Shown here one piece after another: positions 15,756 to 23,738 of a stretch of 64,000 bases of DNA (the stretch's first letter is position 1; the number at the start of each line of letters is the position of its first letter). This stretch comes from Oscillospiraceae bacterium (lineage in GTDB: Bacteria > Bacillota > Clostridia > Oscillospirales > Oscillospiraceae). A program made the translations under genes and the position numbers. The notes under the pieces were generated by a model. That model saw only the letters and a list, made by a program, of their open reading frames with translations. It searched no databases and had not been told where the DNA came from. The stretch is taken from assembly GCA_022846095.1 (NCBI GenBank), contig AP025583.1, positions 372,001 to 436,000 of the forward strand, read 5' to 3'.

Positions 15756-17350
15756 TTGCCGGCACCCCCTTTCATCATGGGCTCAAGGAAGGGGTTGAAG
15801 TACCCCGGGGCCTTGTTGACCACGCCGTCCAGGCCCTTGCCGCCGTCGCGGGGGCGCTTGATGTCGGCGAAGATGCCCTTCTCCAGGGTCTCGAAGATAC
15901 CCAGGCGCTCGATCTCGCCCAGCAGGTCGGTGGCCTTGTGGAGCACCTCCCCGGCGCGGGACTGCATGATGCCGCCGTCCTTGTACACGATCTCGCTGCC
16001 CAGGTCCTTCATGGTGCTGAAGATGTACTGGGCGTTCTGGATGGCCAGGAAGCGGTCGGACAGGAAGGGGGTGTGGATGGCCTCGGTCATCATGCCCAGC
16101 AGGTGGATCTTCTGCCCGGTGAGAATGGTGACCATGTTGAACAGGGCGTCCTGCACGTGGCCGCGGAAGACGTTGCCCGTCATGAACTTGGTGGGGGGCA
16201 TGTACTTCAGGGGGGCGTTGGGGAAGATCTCGCGGGCCATCTCGGCCTGCGCCAGCTCGTAGAGGAAGCCGTTCTCCACGTCGGGGGCGATCTCGAAGGC
16301 GTGGCCCAGGCCCATCTGCTCCTCGGGCAGGCCGGCCTTGAGGGCGAAGGCCTCGTTGAGGAACTGGGAGGCCAGCACGGTGTGGGCCTCCTCCACCGCG
16401 TCGGCGGTGGTGAGATAGTTGTCCTCGCCGGTGTTGATCACCACGCCCGCGTAGGCGTTGATGGCGCGGGAGAAGTTCTGGTCCACCAGGGTGCGCTGCA
16501 TGTTGATGTCCCGGAAGAGGATGCCGTAGAGCGCGTCGTTGAGCATCACGTCCAGGCCCTCGAAGGCGCCCATGGCGGCGATCTCGGGCATACACAGGCC
16601 GGAGCAGTAGTTGCACACCCGGATGTAGCGGCCCAGCTCCTCGCCCACCTTGTCCATGGCCTCGCGCATGAGCTTGAAGTTGGCCTGGGTGGCGTAGGTG
16701 CCGCCGAAGCCCTCGGTGGTGGGGCCGTAGGGCACGTAGTCCAGCAGGGACTGGCCGGTGGTGCGGATGACGGCGATGACGTCGGCGCCCTGGCGGGCGG
16801 CGGCGGTGGCCTGGGTGATGTCCTCGTAGATGTTGCCGGTGGCGACGATGAGGTAAATCCAGGGGCCGTTCTTCTCGCCGCCGTGGGCGGCGATGAAGTC
16901 CTCGCGGCGCTTGCGGCGCTTGGCGATCCTATCCATGGAGTCGGCCACGATGGGGTCGATGGCGGCGTGGATCTCCGCGTCGGGGTGGATGGGCAGGGCG
17001 GTCAGGTCCAGCCTGCCCGCGCCCACGTCCTCGGCGATGGCCTGGGCGGTCTTGCCGGTCTCGGCGATGGCGTTGCCGATCCAGAAGGCCGCGCCCTGGG
17101 CCAGGCCGTTCTTCTCCACCAGGTGCTCCACCACCGCGTTGGGCAGGGGCACGCCCAGGTTGTTTTCGCCCGTGATGTCCAGGGCGGAGTCGCCGCTGAC
17201 GCCGTCGATGCCCAGCAGGCGGCAGATGGTGCGCTCCACGGCCACCGTGGTGCAGCCGTCGATAAAGCGCTGGGTGTCGTCGGCCACGCGGGCGGCGTGG
17301 GCCCGGGCCTCTTCCACCAGCTTAAAGTCAAGGTTCAGCTTAGAGGGCAC
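15752..17350 (-). CDS. kamD: Lysine 5,6-aminomutase, alpha subunit
   Basis: This 532-residue TIM-barrel subunit binds substrate, PLP phosphate and the adenosyl end of coenzyme B12. NGPWIYLIVATGNIYEDITQ, VIRTTGQSLLDYVPYG and the Cys-rich VCNYCSGLCMPE are characteristic of D-ornithine/lysine aminomutase alpha chains. The length fits the family. It partners KamE (4-base overlap) and depends on the KamB/KamC reactivase encoded at 21.2-23.7 kb, because adenosylcobalamin mutases suffer suicide inactivation. A REP-like palindrome lies between kamA and kamD. Confidence 0.97.
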   Translation of the reverse strand: MPSKLNLDFKLVEEARAHAARVADDTQRFIDGCTTVAVERTICRLLGIDGVSGDSALDITGENNLGVPLPNAVVEHLVEKNGLAQGAAFWIGNAIAETGKTAQAIAEDVGAGRLDLTALPIHPDAEIHAAIDPIVADSMDRIAKRRKRREDFIAAHGGEKNGPWIYLIVATGNIYEDITQATAAARQGADVIAVIRTTGQSLLDYVPYGPTTEGFGGTYATQANFKLMREAMDKVGEELGRYIRVCNYCSGLCMPEIAAMGAFEGLDVMLNDALYGILFRDINMQRTLVDQNFSRAINAYAGVVINTGEDNYLTTADAVEEAHTVLASQFLNEAFALKAGLPEEQMGLGHAFEIAPDVENGFLYELAQAEMAREIFPNAPLKYMPPTKFMTGNVFRGHVQDALFNMVTILTGQKIHLLGMMTEAIHTPFLSDRFLAIQNAQYIFSTMKDLGSEIVYKDGGIMQSRAGEVLHKATDLLGEIERLGIFETLEKGIFADIKRPRDGGKGLDGVVNKAPGYFNPFLEPMMKGGAGK

Positions 17351-17382
17351 AGTATCACTTCCGTTCTATCATATTACGCAGA

Positions 17383-17414
17383 TGTAGGGGCGCACAGCCC
17401 TGTGCGCCCCTACA
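17383..17414. repeat. REP-like palindrome between kamA and kamD
   Basis: A perfect 15-bp inverted repeat (17383-17397 with 17400-17414) of the TAGGGGCG/CGCCCCTA type also seen at 9.94 kb. In the kam mRNA it would form a strong intercistronic hairpin. Confidence 0.75.
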
Positions 17415-17420
17415 ACGGTT

Positions 17421-18695
17421 TTACTCGTGGTGAGAACGCTTATGGCGCTCCAGCCCGGCGGGCTCCATGGACAGCGCCTGGCCGCGCTCCAGGCCGGCCA
17501 CGCCCATGAGCTCCACCTTGCGCTTGCCCTCGCGCTCTGCCTTGCAGAACTCGCACTGGCAGGTCTCCTCGTAGTGGTCGGGCTCGGTGTAGGTGGTGAT
17601 GACGCCCTCGTAGTTGCGCAGGACAACCTTGTGGGGGGTCTGGGAGATGACGTACTGGGGCATGACGGGGGTCTTGCCGCCGCCGCCGGGGGCGTCCACC
17701 ACGAAGGTGGGCACGCAGAAGCCGGAGGTGTGGCCGCGCAGCGCCTCGATGATCTCGATGCCCTTGCTGACGGGGGTGCGGAAGTGCTCCAGGCCCATGC
17801 TCAGGTCGCACTGGTAGATGTAGTAGGGGCGCACGCGGATCTGAACCAGCTCATTGACCAGCTTCTTCATCACGTGCACGCAGTCGTTGATCCCGGCCAG
17901 CAGCACGCTCTGGTTGCCCAGGGGCACGCCGGCGTCGGCCAGCATGGCGCAGGCCTTGGCGGACTCGGGGGTGATCTCGTTGGGGTGGTTGAAGTGGGTG
18001 TTCAGCCACACGGGATGGTACTTCTTGAGCATGCTGCACAGCTCGGGGGTGATGCGCTGGGGCAGCACCACCGGGGTGCGGGAGCCGATGCGCACGATCT
18101 CCACGTGGTCGATGGCGCGCAGCTCGCTGATGATGTACTCCAGCCGCTCGTCGCTGCACAGCAGCGCGTCGCCGCCGGAGAGCAGCACGTCGCGGATCTG
18201 GGGGGTGTTGCGGATGTACTCGATGGCCTTATCCACCTGATCCACGGGCAGGCCGGCGTCGTTCTGGCCGGCGAAGCGGCGGCGGGTGCAGTGCCGGCAG
18301 TACATGGAGCACTGGTCGGTGATCAGCAGCAGGCAGCGGTCGGGATAGCGGTGGGTCAGGCCGGGGGCGGGGGAGTCCTCGTCCTCGTGCAGGGGGTCCA
18401 GCAGATCGGAGGGGGCCTGGTAGAGCTCCGCGCCGGTGGGCACGGCCTGCTTGCGCACGGGGTCGTGGGGGTCGTCGGGGTTGATGAGGGAGAGGTAGTA
18501 CGGGGTGATGGCCATGCGCAGGGTGCCCAGGCAGGCCTTGACGCCCTCCTCCTCCTCGGGGGTGAGGGAGACGTACTTCTTCAGATCCTCCAGGGTCTCC
18601 ACGCGGTTTTTAACCTGCCAGTGCCAATCGTTCCAGTCGGCGTCGGACACGCCGGGGAAGAGCTGGGCACGGCGGGACTCGTTGGTATATTTCAT
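17421..18695 (-). CDS. kamA: L-lysine 2,3-aminomutase
   Basis: The 424-residue radical-SAM, PLP-dependent enzyme converts L-lysine to L-beta-lysine, the entry step of clostridial lysine fermentation. The [4Fe-4S] cysteines are C129, C133 and C136 in CSMYCRHCTRRR. The PLP lysine is K341 in APGGGGKTPVMP, and the C-terminal zinc-type cluster is CQCEFC. Spacing to the C. subterminale enzyme (K337, CxxxCxxC from 125) is preserved with a 4-residue offset. The ribosome-binding site (AAGGCGG) is weaker than those of its neighbours. A GC-rich hairpin precedes it. Confidence 0.98.
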   Translation of the reverse strand: MKYTNESRRAQLFPGVSDADWNDWHWQVKNRVETLEDLKKYVSLTPEEEEGVKACLGTLRMAITPYYLSLINPDDPHDPVRKQAVPTGAELYQAPSDLLDPLHEDEDSPAPGLTHRYPDRCLLLITDQCSMYCRHCTRRRFAGQNDAGLPVDQVDKAIEYIRNTPQIRDVLLSGGDALLCSDERLEYIISELRAIDHVEIVRIGSRTPVVLPQRITPELCSMLKKYHPVWLNTHFNHPNEITPESAKACAMLADAGVPLGNQSVLLAGINDCVHVMKKLVNELVQIRVRPYYIYQCDLSMGLEHFRTPVSKGIEIIEALRGHTSGFCVPTFVVDAPGGGGKTPVMPQYVISQTPHKVVLRNYEGVITTYTEPDHYEETCQCEFCKAEREGKRKVELMGVAGLERGQALSMEPAGLERHKRSHHE

Positions 18696-18735
18696 GGGGC
18701 TGCACCGCCTTTTCCAAATTTAGATTCAGGGGGAA

Positions 18736-18769
18736 ACCCGCCGGGGCGCGTTTATTCGCCCCGGCGGGT
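18736..18769 (-). terminator. Intercistronic hairpin between kdd and kamA
   Basis: A 13-bp perfect GC-rich stem (18736-18748 with 18757-18769) with an 8-base loop is followed on the - strand by only TTT. It may cause partial termination or protect the upstream mRNA segment. Confidence 0.5.
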
Positions 18770-18782
18770 GAAGGGTTTTTGC

Positions 18783-19826
18783 TTACACGTACTTCTCCTC
18801 GAAGAGCTTGCGCAGCTTGGCGTTCTCGCGCACCACGTTCAGGGTGATCTCGGCGTGGTCCTTGGTGTAGCCGTTGCCCACGATCATGGTCACGTCCTTG
18901 CCGATGCCCTCGGCGCCCAGGGCGGCCTTGGTGAAGCTGGTGGCCATGGAGAAGAAGTAGACCAGGCCGTCGTCCCGCACGGGCAGGATGGCGGACATCT
19001 CGCAGCTCTCAATGTTCACGCAGCAGATGGAGATGTCGTACTCCTTGCCGTTGTTGGCGGCCAGGGCGGCCTCCATCACGTCCACGGGGGCGGTGCAGTC
19101 GGCCACGATGACGTCGGTGTAGACGCCCAGCTCGATGAGGTCGGGCACCTGCTTGGGGTTGCGCACGACGCCCACGACCTTGCCGTTGGGGCCGACCTTC
19201 TTCATGGCCTCGTAGCCGCACAGCACGCCGGACTTGCCGTTGGCGCCCAGGATCAGGACGCTGTCGCCCTCCTTGGGCAGCTTGCGGGCCTGGGCGGGGG
19301 CGCCGGCCACGTCCAGGGCGGCCAGGGCCAGAGGCTCGGGCATGTCGTCGGGCATCTTGGCGTAGATGCCGCTCTCGAACAGGATGGCCTGGGCGTCCAC
19401 GTCCACGCGGTCGATGTCCTTGTGGATGGCCTTGATCTTGTTGATCTTCAGGGGAGTCAGGGACAGGGAGACCAGGGAGACGATCTTGTCGCCCTCCTTC
19501 AGGTCGATCTTGCCCTTCAGGTCGTCGCCGATTTTGGCCACGTTGCCCATGAACATGCCGCCGGAGCCGGTGACGGGGTTCTGCTGCTTGCCGCGCTCGG
19601 CCACGATGCCCATGATCATCTCGCCGATCTTCTGCTCGTCGCCGCCGCAGGCGTCGGAGATCTGGGTGAAGGAGGCGGAGTCGATGTTCAGCGCGGTGAC
19701 GTTGCACAGGATCTCGTTGGAGTAGATCTCGTCCATGTTATTGTCGATCTTACGGGCAGCCTGGGTCAGAACTCCCTTGGGCTCGATGACACGGTGGGTG
19801 CCGTACTTGTTGCCTTTCTTCTGCAT
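18783..19826 (-). CDS. kdd: L-erythro-3,5-diaminohexanoate dehydrogenase
   Basis: This 347-residue NAD+-dependent enzyme oxidatively deaminates 3,5-diaminohexanoate to 3-keto-5-aminohexanoate. It has an N-terminal alcohol-dehydrogenase-like domain (GTHRVIEPKGVLTQAA) and a Rossmann fold around SVLILGANGKSGVLCGYEA and KVVGVVRNP. The ATG at 19826 follows GGAGG by 8 bases. Its position directly after kce and before kamA, with the rest of the pathway present, makes the assignment firm. Confidence 0.96.
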   Translation of the reverse strand: MQKKGNKYGTHRVIEPKGVLTQAARKIDNNMDEIYSNEILCNVTALNIDSASFTQISDACGGDEQKIGEMIMGIVAERGKQQNPVTGSGGMFMGNVAKIGDDLKGKIDLKEGDKIVSLVSLSLTPLKINKIKAIHKDIDRVDVDAQAILFESGIYAKMPDDMPEPLALAALDVAGAPAQARKLPKEGDSVLILGANGKSGVLCGYEAMKKVGPNGKVVGVVRNPKQVPDLIELGVYTDVIVADCTAPVDVMEAALAANNGKEYDISICCVNIESCEMSAILPVRDDGLVYFFSMATSFTKAALGAEGIGKDVTMIVGNGYTKDHAEITLNVVRENAKLRKLFEEKYV

Positions 19827-19935
19827 GTCGCATTCCTCCTGAAATTTTGTTTGTTTTGAGTGGATGGTACGGTGTGGGAAGTGTGTTGTTTTTGTGGATG
19901 TGGGAAGTGAATGTATGTAAATGGAATTTGCTGAC

Positions 19936-20763
19936 TTACTTGCGGGGGGGCAGGCCCAGGATCTCGCGGGCCTCGTCGGAGGTGGCGACCTCGCGGCCCA
20001 GCTCCTTGGCCAGGCGCACGACCTTCTCCACCAACTCGGCGTTGCTCTTGGCCTTCTGGCCCTTGCCCAGGTAGATGTTGTCCTCAAAGCCCACGCGGAC
20101 GTTGCCGCCCATGACGATGGCGGCGGCGGCCAGGGGGAAGGCGCCGCGGCCCACGCCGGTGGCGGTCCAGGTGGAGCCGGCGGGGATCTGCTTGACCAGG
20201 TAGTCCAGGTGGCCCACGGTGGCGGGGGTGCAGCCGGCCACGCCCAGCACGAAGTTGAACTGCATGGGGGCGCCGGGGACCTCGCCCTTCTTGGCCATGG
20301 TGAGCACGGTGTCCAGGTGGCCGATCTCAAAGCACTCGTACTCGGGCTTAATGTTGTTTTCGATCATGCGCTTGCCGAAGGCCCGCATGGTGGGCATGTC
20401 GTTGACGAAGATGTCGTCGCCGAAGTTGCAGGTGCCGCAGTCCAGGGTGGCCATCTCGGGCATGAGCTCGGTGGGCTGGAGGCGCTCCTCGGGGGTCATG
20501 CCGGTGGCCCCGCCGGTGGAGGGGATCATGATGACGTCCGGGCACTCCTTGCGGATGGCGTCCATCACCTCGCGGAACCGCTCGCGGTCCTGGGTGGGGG
20601 TGCCGTCGTCCCAGCGGACGTGGACGTGGATGACCGCCGCGCCCGCCTCGTGGGCGGCCTTGGCCTCGCGGACCATCTCCTCCACGGTGTAGGGGACGGC
20701 GCTGTTGTGCTCCTTGGTGACCTCTGCTCCGCAGATGGCGGCGGTGATGATGAGCTTTTCCAT
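19936..20763 (-). CDS. kce: 3-keto-5-aminohexanoate cleavage enzyme
   Basis: The 275-residue Zn2+-dependent BKACE-family enzyme condenses 3-keto-5-aminohexanoate with acetyl-CoA to give 3-aminobutyryl-CoA and acetoacetate. The zinc histidines are H46 and H48 in AVIHVHVRWDDG, and the third ligand is E227 in VGFEDN. IPSTGGATGMT and GTCNFGDDIFVND are further signatures. It is the promoter-proximal gene of the lysine operon, with AGGAGGAG before the ATG and about 355 bases of leader containing the lysine riboswitch. Confidence 0.96.
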   Translation of the reverse strand: MEKLIITAAICGAEVTKEHNSAVPYTVEEMVREAKAAHEAGAAVIHVHVRWDDGTPTQDRERFREVMDAIRKECPDVIMIPSTGGATGMTPEERLQPTELMPEMATLDCGTCNFGDDIFVNDMPTMRAFGKRMIENNIKPEYECFEIGHLDTVLTMAKKGEVPGAPMQFNFVLGVAGCTPATVGHLDYLVKQIPAGSTWTATGVGRGAFPLAAAAIVMGGNVRVGFEDNIYLGKGQKAKSNAELVEKVVRLAKELGREVATSDEAREILGLPPRK

Positions 20764-20876
20764 AAAACTCCTCCTTCTTTTTGGGCAAACAAAATGAGCG
20801 CAGACCCGTCCCTCCACCCCATGCACGGAATGAGAAGAACGGACAGCGCTCCATGACCGGCGAAATTTCGCCAAAC

Positions 20877-20927
20877 AAAAAACGCTATTTATGCCCAAGA
20901 GGATACCCCTCCAGGACATAAATAGCG
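20877..20927 (-). terminator. Riboswitch-controlled intrinsic terminator
   Basis: On the - strand a stem of about 14 bp (5' arm 20927-20914, 3' arm 20896-20883) with a 17-base loop is followed by six T residues (20882-20877). The 5' arm contains the same CTATTTATGT that forms the 3' side of riboswitch helix P1. Confidence 0.92.
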
Positions 20928-21091
20928 CTTCATGTTTCTCATGACAATCCGCGGGCGCTGGGCTCGCGGCTCAGGGGGAGGGGCGGATGGACCCAGTCTC
21001 CCTTCGGCGGTGCGTACATTCACAGGGCTGCGTCGGACCGTCCGTCCTTGCCATCAGCCTGCTACCTTGCGCTCCGCGCCTCTATCCATGC
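20916..21091 (-). ncRNA. Lysine riboswitch (L box)
   Basis: The leader contains the conserved blocks of the lysine aptamer in order on the - strand: GATAGAGGCGCGG (P1/J region), GTAGCAG, CGCCGAAG, CTGGG, then TGTCATG...CATGA (P5) and AAGCGCTAT. P1 can form 10 continuous pairs between 21091-21082 and 20925-20916, counting G-U wobbles. The P1 3' strand is also the 5' arm of the terminator, so the lysine-bound form should block termination. The unit sits between a consensus promoter and kce, the first gene of lysine degradation. Confidence 0.9.
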
Positions 21092-21128
21092 ATATTATGC
21101 AGTTGTCCCATCGCTTTTACCAAATCTC

Positions 21129-21156
21129 ATTATAGCACGGGGCGATTATTTGTCAA
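21129..21156 (-). promoter_or_regulatory. Consensus sigma-A promoter of the lysine operon
   Basis: On the - strand a perfect TTGACA (21151-21156), a 16-base spacer and a perfect TATAAT (21129-21134) predict a start near 21122, about 30 bases before the aptamer. Confidence 0.92.
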
Positions 21157-21230
21157 TGATTTTTTGATCATTTTTTGGCCGTGATTATCCTATCTGCCCC
21201 GGACCCGGGGGGCGCTTCACAAAGGGCCCC

Positions 21231-22661
21231 TCAGCGGATGTTTTCGGAGAAGAGGTCCATGAGCTCCGGGTCGAGCTGGAGCAGGCGGCACACCCGCAGC
21301 GCGTCCCTGGGGCAGGGGGCGCCGGGGGGCGCGGGGCAAAGGCGGTAGTCCATGCGCCGGGCGATGCGGCGGCGGGGGTCGTCCCCCTCGTCGCCCTCAA
21401 TCTCCCGCACCAGCCCGGCCACCTGGTAGTGGGCCCCCGCCGCGTCGGACACGCCGTCGTAGTGGGTGGTCATCAGGGCCATGCAGGGCAGCTCCCCCAG
21501 GTGGCACACCAGGGCCCGGGCCAGGGCGGCCCCCTCCTGGGGGTTGGTGCCCCGGGCGAACTCGTCCAGGGCCAGGAAGAAGAAGCTGCCCTTACTCTCC
21601 CGCAGAAAGGCGTCCAGCAGGTGGACCTCCTTGCCGAAGGAGGACAGGCCCCCGGCCCCCGGCCCGCTGTCGGCCAGAATCAGCTCCACCCGGTGGAAGA
21701 GGGGCAGCTCGGCGGACTGGGCGAAGACGAAGAACCCGCACTGGCACAGCAGCAGGGACAGGACCACCGAGCGCAGGGAGACCGTCTTGCCCCCCATGTT
21801 GGCCCCGGTGACCACGGTGCAGCCCGGCCCCAGGTCCAGGTCCAGGGCGGTGAATTCCTCCCCCCGGGCCTCCAGCTCCTCGGCCACCTGGGGGTGGCGC
21901 AGGCCGCGCACGGCCAGGGTGCGCCCCGGGGAGAGCGTGGGGTGCACGCAGCGGTGGCGGCGGGCCAGCCGGGCCTTGGCCAGGATGAGGTCCAGGTGCC
22001 CGATGGCGTCCATGTTGGACAAGAACAGGTCCTTCCAGGCCAGCAGCTCCCGGGTCAGCCGTCCCCGCACCTCCAGCTCCAGCTGGTCCTCCCGCACGGC
22101 CAGTGCGCGGCGGGCCTCCATCAGGGCGGGCTTGATCCGCTCCCCCTGGGCGCGGATCTCCCGCTCCATGGCCCGCTTCTCCGCCCGCAGGGGGGCCAGA
22201 TCCGGGTGCATGGAGTCGTGCACCGCGAAGGAGGGCAGCCGCCGCCCGTCCGGGTCCAGCAGGTCCAGGGCCTGCTTCATGGAGGGGAACTCCACCCCGT
22301 CGAAGCGCAGGGGCAGGGCCTGGTAGGCCGCGGCCATCTGCTCCAGGGTGAGCAGGAAGTGCTGCACCTCGAAGAGCTCCACCAGGTCGAAGGGGGCGCC
22401 GGGGTCCCGGTCCAGGGAGCCGTGGATGTCGTGGTACAGGGGCAGGCAGCGGGTCACGCCCCGCAAGGCGTCCCCATTCTCCTCCAGCAGGGCGCGGCCC
22501 CGCTCCACCCGGGTGAGCTCATCCTCCAGCGCGGCCTCCTCGCCGGGGCCGTACCAGCGGGGGCTGCGCGCGGCCAGCTTGCCGAAGGGGGAGAGGGGGG
22601 CCAGCTTCTCCAGCACCCAGCGCAGGCCGGAGTTTTCACGCAGTTCGTGGGTCAGTACCAT
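21231..22661 (-). CDS. kamC: Lysine 5,6-aminomutase reactivase ATPase (MutS-like)
   Basis: This 476-residue protein carries a MutS-type ATPase domain: Walker A TGANMGGKT (285-293) and a Walker B region FFFLALDEFARGTNP (about 356-370), preceded by a coiled region at 155-235. It lacks the mismatch-recognition domains. Truncated MutS-like ATPases of this kind are encoded next to kamB in lysine fermenters, where KamB/KamC are assigned to reactivation of lysine 5,6-aminomutase after cofactor loss. kamC starts 3 bases after the kamB stop, with AAGGAGG inside the end of kamB. Without the context it would be annotated only as a MutS-domain protein. Confidence 0.9.
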   Translation of the reverse strand: MVLTHELRENSGLRWVLEKLAPLSPFGKLAARSPRWYGPGEEAALEDELTRVERGRALLEENGDALRGVTRCLPLYHDIHGSLDRDPGAPFDLVELFEVQHFLLTLEQMAAAYQALPLRFDGVEFPSMKQALDLLDPDGRRLPSFAVHDSMHPDLAPLRAEKRAMEREIRAQGERIKPALMEARRALAVREDQLELEVRGRLTRELLAWKDLFLSNMDAIGHLDLILAKARLARRHRCVHPTLSPGRTLAVRGLRHPQVAEELEARGEEFTALDLDLGPGCTVVTGANMGGKTVSLRSVVLSLLLCQCGFFVFAQSAELPLFHRVELILADSGPGAGGLSSFGKEVHLLDAFLRESKGSFFFLALDEFARGTNPQEGAALARALVCHLGELPCMALMTTHYDGVSDAAGAHYQVAGLVREIEGDEGDDPRRRIARRMDYRLCPAPPGAPCPRDALRVCRLLQLDPELMDLFSENIR

Positions 22662-22664
22662 GCT

Positions 22665-23669
22665 TTACGCCTCCTTCACGTTGACGACGGGCAGCTTGAG
22701 CGCGCCCCGCAGGGCGGACAGGAAGGCGCTGCCGTCGTAGTGCCAGCCGTAGGCCGACCAGGGGTTGGCCGCCACGGCGGCCAGGTTCAGCTCCCGCCGC
22801 ACGCACAGGGAGGAGCCGGCGCGGAGGAAGGCGTCCATCACGGTGCGGGAGCAGAGCACGTGGGTGGGGTCCTCGGCGCAGAGGGTCACGTTCAGCCCCC
22901 GCTGCACCAGGGTCTTTACAAGGGGGTCCATGATCCCCCCCGCCGCCCACACGGCCAGGGGGACGCGGGGCAGCTTGCCCCAGCGGGGGGCGCCCCCCTC
23001 GTCCACGGGCAGCTCCACCGGCTCCCCCTCCGGGGTGAAGAGGGCGAAGCGCCCCTGCGCGGCATCCAGAGCGGCGGCCAGGCCGGGGTGCGCCGGCCTG
23101 CGGGCGGCGAAGAGGTCGCAGACGAAGGCCGTCTCGGCCACCACCAGCTCCATGTTCCGGTCCAGGGAGGCCCCTGTGCACAGGATGGCGCAGCCGCCGT
23201 CCCCCGTCCCGGCCCCGGCCAGGGACTTGCGCCCCGCGGCCCCGTCGATGAGCACGCGCTGGGCCCCCAGGCGATGGAAGCTGGCGCACAGGGGCGTGAG
23301 CTGGGCGGCGGCGGAGGGCCCGGCAATCTGCACGTACCCGTCGGACAGGGCCCGGAAGATCGCCACCTCCCCCAGGGGGGTCATGACGCCGGTGAGGGCC
23401 TCCACCGAGCAGGTGGCGTCGCACAGGGTCAGCAGCCCCCGGGCGGTGGCGAAGAGATCCCCGGATTTCAAATAAATATCGGGCTTTTCGGTGCCGGTGA
23501 CCAGGTCGGTGGCCTCGCCGTCCCGGCCCACCGAGGTCAGGCCCAGCACCTCGTCCCCCAGCTCCACCATCAACCGGCGCAGGGCGGTGGTCTTGCCCGC
23601 GTTCTTGCACAGGCCGATGACGGTCACGGGATCCGCGTCCCCCACCAGGGGGGCGAACAGTTTCTCCAA
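22665..23669 (-). CDS. kamB: Lysine 5,6-aminomutase reactivase subunit
   Basis: The 334-residue P-loop protein has GLCKNAGKTT at 19-28, and SVGRDGEATD and KPDIYLKSGDLFATARG just after it, a layout typical of KamB proteins. A TTG start at 23669 is chosen because GAGGAGG (23677-23683 on the + strand) sits 7 bases away; there is no suitable ATG before the P-loop. It is followed at 3 bp by kamC. A separate consensus promoter drives the pair, so reactivase and mutase are transcribed from different start sites. Its exact part in reactivation is inferred from genomic association. Confidence 0.88.
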   Translation of the reverse strand: MEKLFAPLVGDADPVTVIGLCKNAGKTTALRRLMVELGDEVLGLTSVGRDGEATDLVTGTEKPDIYLKSGDLFATARGLLTLCDATCSVEALTGVMTPLGEVAIFRALSDGYVQIAGPSAAAQLTPLCASFHRLGAQRVLIDGAAGRKSLAGAGTGDGGCAILCTGASLDRNMELVVAETAFVCDLFAARRPAHPGLAAALDAAQGRFALFTPEGEPVELPVDEGGAPRWGKLPRVPLAVWAAGGIMDPLVKTLVQRGLNVTLCAEDPTHVLCSRTVMDAFLRAGSSLCVRRELNLAAVAANPWSAYGWHYDGSAFLSALRGALKLPVVNVKEA

Positions 23670-23708
23670 AACGGGGCCTCCTCTCAAAGCGCTTGTCGGC
23701 TGCCACCC

Positions 23709-23738
23709 ATTATAAGAGCGGCCGCCTCCTCCTGTCAA
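23709..23738 (-). promoter_or_regulatory. Consensus promoter of kamB-kamC
   Basis: On the - strand a perfect TTGACA (23733-23738), an 18-base spacer and a perfect TATAAT (23709-23714) are present. The -35 box overlaps the stop codon of the histidine kinase gene. Two GCGGCCGC palindromes flank or overlap it. Confidence 0.85.

Noticed and set aside
17427-19859. Open frame of 810 codons on the + strand across kamA and kdd.
   Set aside because: Antisense to firmly identified lysine genes; low-complexity Gly/His/Val translation.
20764-20919. Possible N-terminal extension of kce through the leader.
   Set aside because: It would run through the terminator hairpin and part of the riboswitch region; the ATG at 20763 has a strong ribosome-binding site and matches known Kce starts (H46/H48 numbering).
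21155-21176. AATGAT...ATCATT palindrome followed by T residues, as a terminator for kamC.
   Set aside because: The T tract follows on the + strand, where no gene ends; on the - strand it merely overlaps the -35 box of the lysine promoter.
21231-22661. Annotation as mismatch-repair protein MutS or MutS2.
   Set aside because: Mismatch-recognition, connector and Smr domains are absent, and kamB adjacency points to the aminomutase reactivase.
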